Of a stretch of 13,576 bases of DNA, positions 7,501-13,576 are shown piece after piece. Position 1 is the stretch's first letter, and the number at the start of each line of letters is the position of its first letter. The DNA lies in NCBI GenBank assembly GCA_943324925.2, contig CALPNL020000034.1, forward strand, positions 1 through 13,576, read 5' to 3'. The stretch comes from Chitinophaga pinensis (GTDB taxonomy: Bacteria; Bacteroidota; Bacteroidia; Flavobacteriales; Flavobacteriaceae). Under the pieces are notes generated by a model. It was not told the origin of the DNA. It did no database searches and saw nothing but the letters and a program-made list of their open reading frames with translations. The position numbers and the translations under genes are program-made.

Positions 7501-8529
7501 TTAAAAATTATTTGAATATAAAGCAATATCCCAATTTGAAATATCGCGTTGTTCCGGTGAGATCATTCCCAATCTAAATCCTTTGTTGGTTAGTTCTACA
7601 GCGTAATGTTTTAATCCATCGATAGATTTATAAACCCCATTTCCAACCGGTAGTCCAATGCCTAAAACACAATGGCCATAAACTTTACTGACCCAAATTG
7701 AGGAAGATATATTTAATTTATTAAGAATAGCATAACCCAATAAGCTTCTGGTATCGCAATCGCCTTTTAAATTATGTAAAAATTCATAGGGCGACTGAAC
7801 TCCCCCAGGAATATTAGCTAAACACGGTTTTTTGTCTTGATGGTATTTTACAATATACGAATCACTAGGTTCAAATTCTAGGATCTGTTTACAAGTATTT
7901 TGATGTATTAAAACATAAGGAATTTCTTGAATAAATGTAGTAACCATCTCCGCAGTTTGTAATTGATTTAATTTTTTATCTTTTGATTCTTTTGCAAAAA
8001 GAATGGTTATGGAATCAATTTTTTGTTTGTCAAATTTGATCAAATTTATATATAATTTATTGTAATACTCCATAGGGTTGGGTGTATTGTATCTGAAAAC
8101 ATATTCAACCGTCTTGTGATTTTGTTTTGTTTCTAAAAACGAGAGATAACGGGTATTGTATTTAATTTCATAAATATTAGCAAAATAGTCAAACCATTTA
8201 ATGTCTTTTTTAACAAGGTAATCTGTTTTTTCAGTTTCCAATTTTATTTCTTTTGGCTCAAAGATTTTTACAAATCCATTTTTTTTGAAAGTTAGAGGAT
8301 CAATTAATAATCCATTGTTTGAAAAAATAAAAGTCAGAATAAAACATAGTACAGAAACAAATACCAAATTAAAAAGTGTTTTGAGACGGTTCTTATAAAA
8401 AAAGCGAGTTATGATCCAGCCAACAAAAGAAAAGCAAATGAAATAGAAAAAATCATTAAAGAATATAAAGAAGAACCCTAAAAGTATAAGCCAGAAAAAT
8501 ACTCCGATAATAAGAAAAAATACTCTCAA
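7501..8529 (-). CDS. Membrane-anchored transglutaminase-like (papain-fold) protein
   Basis: A 342-residue protein with three predicted membrane spans (about 2-24, 26-45 and 52-71) and a soluble domain at 72-342. The positive loop RFFYKNRLK between spans 2 and 3 suggests the soluble part faces the periplasm. Residues 245-325 look like a transglutaminase core: Cys258 in KGDCDTRSLLGYAIL, His286 in YGHCVLGIG, and Glu312 in YAVELT, where the third catalytic residue is expected. The activity (protease, amidase or cross-linking) cannot be told. The only plausible start before the first span is a TTG at 8529; the frame stays open upstream to the stop at 8641 without any ATG, so the N-terminus may be longer. 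The DUF350-like gene follows after 10 bases, suggesting a two-gene membrane module. Confidence 0.75.
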   Translation of the reverse strand: MRVFFLIIGVFFWLILLGFFFIFFNDFFYFICFSFVGWIITRFFYKNRLKTLFNLVFVSVLCFILTFIFSNNGLLIDPLTFKKNGFVKIFEPKEIKLETEKTDYLVKKDIKWFDYFANIYEIKYNTRYLSFLETKQNHKTVEYVFRYNTPNPMEYYNKLYINLIKFDKQKIDSITILFAKESKDKKLNQLQTAEMVTTFIQEIPYVLIHQNTCKQILEFEPSDSYIVKYHQDKKPCLANIPGGVQSPYEFLHNLKGDCDTRSLLGYAILNKLNISSSIWVSKVYGHCVLGIGLPVGNGVYKSIDGLKHYAVELTNKGFRLGMISPEQRDISNWDIALYSNNF

Positions 8530-8715
8530 AATAATAGGGTAATAGGAATAGTAGAGATTATAGATTGAAAATTCAAAGTTGTATCTACTAAATAGGTTTT
8601 TTATTGGAGTTAAAAATACTAAAAAATACAGTATCTCTATTTAATTAAATTCAATAAATAACACAATCACCTCTTTTTTTCATATTTTTACTTGTTTATT
8701 ATAAATTAGTTTAAT

Positions 8716-9630
8716 TTGAAAATTAAATTTACTTTTTTGGGTTTATTATTCTTGCTCGTAAATTCTATTTTTGCACAGCAAGAGGCACAATATTCTCAAT
8801 ATATGTACAATACCATTTCTGTAAACCCAGCCTACGCGGGATCCCGAAATGTTTTGAGTGTATTGGCCTTACACCGGTCTCAATGGGTTGGATTTGAGGG
8901 TGCTCCAACAACTAATACTTTTTCAATTAATACTCCAATTCCAGAAACTAATTTAGGCATAGGAATTTCTGCTATTTCTGATCGAATCGGGCCAACCGAA
9001 CAAACTACAGTGTCCGGTGATATTTCTTATACAATTCGATTAAGTGAAAAAACTGATTTATCTTTTGGAGTAAAAGGAACAGCAAGTTTCTTTAGTTTTG
9101 ACCAATATAAAGTAACTCCATTTCAAGCCAATGATCCAAAATGGAAAAGTTTAAGTTCCAATATGTCCCCTAATTTTGGAGTGGGTATGTATCTTCATTC
9201 TAATAAGTATTATTTAGGATTATCAATTCCAAATCTTTTGGAATCAAATTTCTATAATGACAATGATATAGCAATTAACTCGCAAAGTAGAAACTACTAT
9301 CTTATTGGAGGTTATGTTATTGATGTCTCCAATTTGATTAAGTTTAAACCAGCAATCGTTTCTAAAATAGTTACAGGCGCACCAATTCAAATAGATCTTT
9401 CCGGAAATACTATGTTTATGAATAAATTTGTTTTAGGAGTTGCCTATAGATGGGATGCTGCCTTAAGTGGATTAGCTGGATTTCAAGTGAATGATGCTTT
9501 GTTTGTTGGTTATAGTTACGATTTCGACACCACTGACTTATCAAGGTATAATTTTGGTTCTCATGAGATATTTATTCGTTATGAATTTATTTATAAAAAA
9601 GATAAATTCTTTTCGCCACGATTTTTTTAA
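8716..9630 (+). CDS. PorP/SprF family type IX secretion system outer-membrane protein
   Basis: A 304-residue beta-barrel protein of the PorP/SprF family, whose members associate with the type IX secretion machinery or help deliver particular secreted adhesins. The start is a TTG at 8716: an in-frame stop lies just upstream at 8707, and the next ATG (residue 30) falls inside the mature protein, so only TTG preserves the signal peptide (residues 1-20, cut before QQ). The family signature is clear near the N-terminus: QYSQYMYNTISVNPAYAGS at 25-43, followed by HRSQWVGFEGAPTT at 53-66 and GIGISAISDRIGP at 81-93. Repeated amphipathic strands follow, ending in an aromatic C-terminus (SPRFF). The PorE-like gene begins 8 bases after the stop. 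It is probably an accessory paralogue rather than the core PorP, but this cannot be decided here. Confidence 0.93.
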   Translation: MKIKFTFLGLLFLLVNSIFAQQEAQYSQYMYNTISVNPAYAGSRNVLSVLALHRSQWVGFEGAPTTNTFSINTPIPETNLGIGISAISDRIGPTEQTTVSGDISYTIRLSEKTDLSFGVKGTASFFSFDQYKVTPFQANDPKWKSLSSNMSPNFGVGMYLHSNKYYLGLSIPNLLESNFYNDNDIAINSQSRNYYLIGGYVIDVSNLIKFKPAIVSKIVTGAPIQIDLSGNTMFMNKFVLGVAYRWDAALSGLAGFQVNDALFVGYSYDFDTTDLSRYNFGSHEIFIRYEFIYKKDKFFSPRFF

Positions 9631-9638
9631 ACATTATT

Positions 9639-11582
9639 ATGAAAAAAACATTTTTATTTTCCATTTTAATATTCAATTTGTTGACTTTATTTGCTCAACA
9701 AAAAGCAGTTAATGCTGGGGATAATAAGAGTAATAAGTTTTCCTATATAGATGCAATAAAAATTTACGAAAAAGTTGTAAAAAAAGGTTTTATTAACGCT
9801 GATTTATGTCAGAAAATTGGAGATGCTTATTTTTATAACGCCAATTATAAAACTGCAACTGAGTGGTATCAAAGACTGTTTTCATTTTCAAAAAAACCAA
9901 ATTCTGAATATTATTTTCGGTATGCATTATCATTAAAATCAAATGGTCAAAAAGAAGAGTCTGATAAATTAATGAATCAATATTTTCAATTGGCTCCAAA
10001 TCAACAACGTTCAAAATTACTTCAATCAGAAATTAATTATTTAAAATTAATTAAACTTAATTCGGATAGATTTGAAATTGGGACGTTAACTATTAATTCA
10101 CCAAATTCCGATTTCGGGGGCTCATTTTATAATGACCAGTTCGTTTTTTCTTCTTCAAGGGAAACTAATAATATATATAAAAGAACACATTCATGGACTG
10201 GTTTACCATTTACATCATTATATTCTGGAACTATAAATTCTGATGGGATAGTTTCGAGTCCTCAAAGATTTGCAAAAGATATTGATTCAAAATACAATGA
10301 ATCTACCCCAATATTTACTAAAGACGGTAAAACGGTTTATTTTACAAGAAATAATTATTTAAAAGGTAAAAAAGGTCAGAATGCAGAAGGTGCTGTTCTA
10401 TTAAAAATTTATCGTGCACAAGTAAATCAAAAACAAGAATGGGATAATATTACAGAATTACCAATTAATTCCGATAATTTTCAAGTCGCCCATCCAGCTT
10501 TAAGCCCGGATGAAAAAACATTGTATTTTGCTTCAGATCGTCCTGGAACTATTGGAAAATCAGATATTTATAGAGTGGAAATTAAACCAAATGGCAATTT
10601 TGGTGAACCTGAAAATTTAGGAAATACTATAAACACTGAGGGTCGTGAAACGTTTCCTTTTATTTCTGAATCTGGAATTTTATATTTTGCTTCTGACGGC
10701 AGACCTGGTTTAGGGGGGCTTGATATTTTTCAGGTCGATTTAAATAAAATAAATAAAAGAAATTCTGTTTTAAATATTGGAGCTCCAATAAATGGCCCAA
10801 TGGATGATTTTTCATTTTGTATTAATGAAGCTTCTAATCGTGGTTTTTTTACTTCTAATCGAGAGGGAGGCCAAGGAAATGATGATATTTACGGTTTTAC
10901 ACAAACCAAACCTATAGTTTATCCTTGTGAACAACAACTCTTAGGAATTGTATTAGACAATCAAACTAACGAAATTCTATCCGGTTCTGAAGTTTCTCTA
11001 TTTTCAAAAGACCATCAGTTAATTAGCAGCCAAATTTCAGATCAAAAGGGCGAATTTAATTTTGGTTACGTAGATTGTGGATCTGGTTTCTATATTAGAG
11101 CCTCAAAACTAGACTATTCAACCGATGAAAAAGAAATTCAGATTCCAAATAATACTGGTGAAACAAAAGCAAGTTTAGCAATAGAAAAAAGTCAAATCCC
11201 TATCGTTCCAGGAACCGATTTATCTAAAGTTTTCTATATAAAAGAGATTTATTTTGACCTAGATAAATATAATATTCGCCCGGATGCCGCTATTGAATTG
11301 GCTAAAATTTTAGAGGTATTGTTGGAATATCCTACAATGAAAATCGCAATTAATTCACATACTGATAGTCGTCAAACTTCTACTTATAATGTTATATTAT
11401 CTAATAATCGAGCTAAATCTTCGAAAGAATGGTTAATAAAACAAGGAATTTCCTCGGATAGATTAACAGCAAAAGGATATGGAGAAACTAATTTAGTAAA
11501 CAACTGTAAAGATGGAGTTGATTGCAATGAGGAACAACATCAAGCCAATAGGAGAAGTGAATTTATAGTAATTTCATTATAA
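9639..11582 (+). CDS. PorE-like OmpA family protein (TPR, five-bladed propeller, regulatory-like domain, OmpA)
   Basis: A 647-residue periplasmic protein with a signal peptide cut near Ala19-Gln20 and no lipobox Cys. Domains in order: TPR-like helices at about 33-138; a propeller at about 145-420 with five PD40-type blades (DQFVFSSSRETNNIY, TKDGKTVYFTRN, SPDEKTLYFASDRPG, SESGILYFASDGRPG and a GFFTSNREGG blade); a carboxypeptidase-regulatory-like beta domain at about 430-515; and an OmpA C-terminal domain at about 533-645. In the last, Asp576 of SHTDSR and Arg591 of NNRAKS are the expected peptidoglycan-binding residues. This is the architecture described for PorE, which links the type IX secretion complex to peptidoglycan. 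Cys430/Cys480 and Cys623/Cys629 could form disulfides. The gene is coupled to the PorP/SprF gene (8-base gap) and followed immediately by a strong terminator. Confidence 0.92.
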   Translation: MKKTFLFSILIFNLLTLFAQQKAVNAGDNKSNKFSYIDAIKIYEKVVKKGFINADLCQKIGDAYFYNANYKTATEWYQRLFSFSKKPNSEYYFRYALSLKSNGQKEESDKLMNQYFQLAPNQQRSKLLQSEINYLKLIKLNSDRFEIGTLTINSPNSDFGGSFYNDQFVFSSSRETNNIYKRTHSWTGLPFTSLYSGTINSDGIVSSPQRFAKDIDSKYNESTPIFTKDGKTVYFTRNNYLKGKKGQNAEGAVLLKIYRAQVNQKQEWDNITELPINSDNFQVAHPALSPDEKTLYFASDRPGTIGKSDIYRVEIKPNGNFGEPENLGNTINTEGRETFPFISESGILYFASDGRPGLGGLDIFQVDLNKINKRNSVLNIGAPINGPMDDFSFCINEASNRGFFTSNREGGQGNDDIYGFTQTKPIVYPCEQQLLGIVLDNQTNEILSGSEVSLFSKDHQLISSQISDQKGEFNFGYVDCGSGFYIRASKLDYSTDEKEIQIPNNTGETKASLAIEKSQIPIVPGTDLSKVFYIKEIYFDLDKYNIRPDAAIELAKILEVLLEYPTMKIAINSHTDSRQTSTYNVILSNNRAKSSKEWLIKQGISSDRLTAKGYGETNLVNNCKDGVDCNEEQHQANRRSEFIVISL

Positions 11583-11616
11583 AAAAAAAACGCCCTTTAA
11601 TTAGGGCGTTTTTTTT
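11583..11616. terminator. Bidirectional intrinsic terminator
   Basis: The GC-rich stem CGCCCT / AGGGCG with loop TTAATT is flanked by an A-run on the left and eight T bases on the right, which extend the stem with eight A-T pairs. It begins one base after the OmpA gene's stop codon and lies just beyond the stop of the convergent dipeptidase gene, so it can serve both strands. Confidence 0.93.
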
Positions 11617-11623
11617 AAATCAT

Positions 11624-13087
11624 TTAATTTTTCAATGGAATATTTTCTAATATTTCTAATACAAATCTCCAAAATTTCTGAGCCGATTTAATACTTGCTC
11701 TCTCATCAGGCGAGTGAGCTCCATGTATAGTTGGTCCAAATGAAATCATGTCCATATCAGGATAATTAGTTCCTAAAATTCCACATTCTAAACCTGCGTG
11801 GCAAGCTACCACTTTTGGTTTTTCATTGTTTTGTTTTTCATATATTGAAACCAAAACATCAAGAATTTCTGAATTTACATTTGGAGTCCACCCTGGATAA
11901 GATCCTGCAAGCGTAACTTCGCAACCACATAATTCAAATACAGATCGTAAGGAATTAGCTAAATCAAACTTAGAGGTTTCCACAGAGGAACGAGTTAAAC
12001 AACCAACTGTAATATCACCATCTTTTATGATTACACGTGCTACATTATTTGAAGTTTCAACCAAATCCTCCATATCAGCACTCATTCTATAAACGCCATT
12101 ATGAGCAGCATAAATCGAACGTATAATACCTTCTTGAACACCTAAATCCATTACTTTACTTGGTAATTCCGATTTTGTAATTTCAATAACTAAGTTTGGT
12201 TCGGTAGTTTTATATTCAGTTTTGATATCATTGATAATTTCTTGCATGTCAAAAACGTAAGCTTCATTATACATTTGGGCTACAATAATTTTTGCAACGC
12301 TTTCTCTTGGAATTGCATTTCTCAAACTACCACCATTTATTTCAGCAATTTGAAGTCCGAAATTCTCAAAACCATCAAACAATAAACGGTTCATGATTTT
12401 ATTAGCATTTCCTAAACCTTTGTGAATGTCCATTCCAGAATGACCACCATTAAGTCCTTTCACTGTAATTGTATATCCTACTGAACCTTCGGGAGTTTCT
12501 TCTTCACTATATTTTCTAGTCGCAGTTACATCTATTCCACCTGCACAACCAATATCAATTTCATCGTCTTCTTCAGTATCCATATTCAATAGAATTTCAC
12601 CTTTTAACACCCCACCTTTAAGGTTTAAAGCTCCTGTCATGCCTGTTTCTTCGTCGATTGTAAATAAGGCCTCAATGGCTGGATGTTTCATCGTGGTACT
12701 TTCTAAAACAGCCATAATCATTGCAACACCTAATCCATTATCTGCACCTAAAGTTGTGCCGCGAGCGCGAACCCAGTCTCCATCCACATACATTTCAATT
12801 CCTTGAGTATCAAAGTCAAAAACAGTATCGGAATTTTTTTGGTGAACCATATCTAAATGTCCTTGGAGAACTACCGTTTTTCTATTTTCCATCCCAGGAG
12901 TAGCTGGTTTTCTGATGATTACATTTCGTATTTCATCTTCAAACGTTTCTAATCCTAAATTATGTCCAAAGTTTTTTATAAATTCAATTACACGTTCTTC
13001 CTTTTTTGAAGGTCTTGGAACTGCATTTAAATCGGCAAATTTATTCCAAAGTGCTTTTGGTTCGAGGGTTCTAATTTCTTGACTCAT
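11624..13087 (-). CDS. pepD: Aminoacyl-histidine dipeptidase (cytosolic nonspecific dipeptidase), M20 family
   Basis: A 487-residue cytoplasmic di-zinc metallopeptidase of the M20 PepD type that hydrolyses dipeptides such as beta-Ala-His and other Xaa-Xaa pairs. No signal peptide is present. The predicted metal ligands are all present: His77 in GHLDM, Asp116 in LGADNG, Glu147 in DEETG, Asp170 in NMD and His458 in GAHSP. Asp79 and Glu146 are the catalytic partners. These positions are offset by a constant three residues from those I recall for characterised PepD enzymes. A lid/dimerisation domain is expected in the middle (about 190-390, GGHSGMDIHKG at 214-224). Length is normal for the family (about 485). 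The gene stands alone, converges on the OmpA operon, and has its own predicted promoter. Its likely role is general intracellular peptide turnover. Confidence 0.95.
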   Translation of the reverse strand: MSQEIRTLEPKALWNKFADLNAVPRPSKKEERVIEFIKNFGHNLGLETFEDEIRNVIIRKPATPGMENRKTVVLQGHLDMVHQKNSDTVFDFDTQGIEMYVDGDWVRARGTTLGADNGLGVAMIMAVLESTTMKHPAIEALFTIDEETGMTGALNLKGGVLKGEILLNMDTEEDDEIDIGCAGGIDVTATRKYSEEETPEGSVGYTITVKGLNGGHSGMDIHKGLGNANKIMNRLLFDGFENFGLQIAEINGGSLRNAIPRESVAKIIVAQMYNEAYVFDMQEIINDIKTEYKTTEPNLVIEITKSELPSKVMDLGVQEGIIRSIYAAHNGVYRMSADMEDLVETSNNVARVIIKDGDITVGCLTRSSVETSKFDLANSLRSVFELCGCEVTLAGSYPGWTPNVNSEILDVLVSIYEKQNNEKPKVVACHAGLECGILGTNYPDMDMISFGPTIHGAHSPDERASIKSAQKFWRFVLEILENIPLKN

Positions 13088-13118
13088 CGCTATATTTTTA
13101 ATTTCTTAGTTTATTTTC

Positions 13119-13126
13119 CAAAGTTA
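13119..13126 (-). promoter_or_regulatory. Bacteroidota -7 promoter element for the dipeptidase gene
   Basis: On the minus strand this reads TAACTTTG, an exact match to TAnnTTTG, 31 bases upstream of the dipeptidase start codon. That implies a leader of about 25 bases. No clear -33 TTTG is seen at the usual distance. Confidence 0.5.
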
Positions 13127-13188
13127 CAAAGACACAAGATAGTTTAATAATAAAAAACAATAATTTTAAATTTATTAATTCATCAAAA

Positions 13189-13205
13189 ATTGTTACTTTA
13201 ACAAT
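13189..13205. promoter_or_regulatory. Perfect palindrome just before the DUF3810 gene
   Basis: The inverted repeat ATTGTTA-CTT-TAACAAT (7-base arms, 3-base spacer) ends 13 bases before the DUF3810 start codon. Its core TTGTTACTTTAACAA differs by one base insertion from the palindrome at 5499-5514 read on the minus strand. It could be a repressor operator or a leader hairpin; the repeat is seen directly, the role is inferred. Confidence 0.35.
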
Positions 13206-13218
13206 CTATTTTATTGTT

Positions 13219-13576
13219 ATGCAGAAAAAATATTATCTTCCTTTAGCATTGCTAATTCAAATCGCATTTATCCAATTAATTTCTTTTTTTCCAGTTTTAA
13301 TTGAAGGATATTATAGCAATGGACTTTACGTTTATATTTCAAATTTTCTAAGGGTAATTTTAGGTTTTTTCCCTTTCTCACTTGGAGATATTGTCTATAT
13401 TTTGGCAATAGTTTTTTTAATATTTGGTTATACTAAAAATCGCAAAATTAACAACCTCAAATGGAAAAATAGATTACTTAAAATCCTTAGCTACTTCTCT
13501 GTTTTTTATTTTTTCTTCCATATTCTCTGGGGGTTGAATTATTACCGTTTACCATTATTTGAAAAGTTAAAAATTG
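13219..13576 (+). CDS. DUF3810 domain-containing membrane protein (partial, C-terminus beyond window)
   Basis: The first 119 codons of a membrane protein that continues past the window end; I translated it from the ATG at 13219. Hydrophobic spans lie at about residues 5-28, 54-70 and 88-105. The motifs GFFPFSLGDIVYILA (about 49-63) and FFHILWGLNYYRLPL (about 98-112) match the start of DUF3810 family proteins as I know them. Members of this family usually carry an HExxH-type motif farther downstream, suggesting a membrane metallopeptidase, but that part is outside the window and cannot be checked here. The gene diverges from the dipeptidase gene with 131 bases between the start codons and is preceded by the palindrome at 13189-13205. 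No clear TAnnTTTG element is visible in front of it. Confidence 0.8.
   Translation, partial: MQKKYYLPLALLIQIAFIQLISFFPVLIEGYYSNGLYVYISNFLRVILGFFPFSLGDIVYILAIVFLIFGYTKNRKINNLKWKNRLLKILSYFSVFYFFFHILWGLNYYRLPLFEKLKI

Noticed and set aside
8683..8690. TATTTTTA before the PorP/SprF gene, considered as a -7 promoter element
   Set aside because: It matches only seven of eight positions without the final G, lacks a -33 partner, and such runs are common by chance in this AT-rich spacer.
9491..9712. A 73-codon plus-strand frame bridging the PorP/SprF and PorE-like genes
   Set aside because: It is out of frame with both genes, which clearly end and start within it, so a bridging product is very unlikely.
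9793..10014. A 73-codon minus-strand frame opposite the TPR region
   Set aside because: Antisense to clearly coding sequence with no independent evidence.
12721..12903. A 60-codon plus-strand frame opposite the dipeptidase metal-site region
   Set aside because: It overlaps the conserved GHLDM and GADNG metal-ligand region of the M20 gene on the other strand; a shadow.
1..13576. Search for CRISPR arrays, insertion sequences, tRNA or rRNA genes and phage or defence cassettes
   Set aside because: No regularly spaced repeats, transposase or integrase motifs, tRNA-like cloverleaf or rRNA sequence were seen; gene content looks chromosomal.

Overview
The window looks like a chromosomal segment from a low-GC member of the Bacteroidota, most likely the family Flavobacteriaceae (Flavobacterium-like). 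Three things point there: a PorP/SprF protein next to a PorE-like OmpA protein (type IX secretion and gliding families), promoter elements of the Bacteroidota form TAnnTTTG, and A/T-rich leaders without Shine-Dalgarno sites. I see no tRNA, rRNA, CRISPR array, insertion sequence or prophage gene, and no gene-free stretch longer than 300 bases.

Region 1 (1-5466, all on the minus strand) is a tightly packed four-gene operon. In transcription order it encodes an exported GH20 beta-N-acetylhexosaminidase, a Tat-exported glycosylasparaginase, a cytoplasmic CutC-family TIM-barrel protein, and an exported GH2 beta-mannosidase cut off by the window start. Successive genes overlap by 1 base, are separated by 4 bases, and overlap by 8 bases. 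The three hydrolases match the three bonds of the N-glycan core stub Man-beta-GlcNAc-beta-GlcNAc-Asn, as in lysosomal glycoprotein breakdown. CutC is the member this does not explain.

Region 2 (5467-8715) starts with a 248-base divergent promoter region and a plus-strand DUF2130 protein. That protein has an N-terminal half zinc knuckle, a long coiled coil and a domain with a plausible PD-(D/E)XK nuclease signature. Facing it on the minus strand are two genes for membrane proteins: one with three membrane spans and a periplasmic transglutaminase-like domain, and a four-span DUF350-like protein with an internal duplication.

Region 3 (8716-11582, plus strand) is a two-gene operon for a PorP/SprF outer-membrane protein and a protein with TPR, five-bladed propeller, carboxypeptidase-regulatory-like and OmpA domains, which is the layout of PorE. 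No adhesin gene of the kind that often accompanies such a pair is present. A strong bidirectional terminator closes the region.

Region 4 (11583-13576) holds a minus-strand M20 dipeptidase of the PepD type and, diverging from it, the first 119 codons of a DUF3810 membrane protein that runs off the window end.

The best leads are the N-glycan-core operon with its embedded cutC, the nuclease-like reading of DUF2130, the transglutaminase/DUF350 membrane pair, and a near-identical palindrome found in two separate gene leaders.
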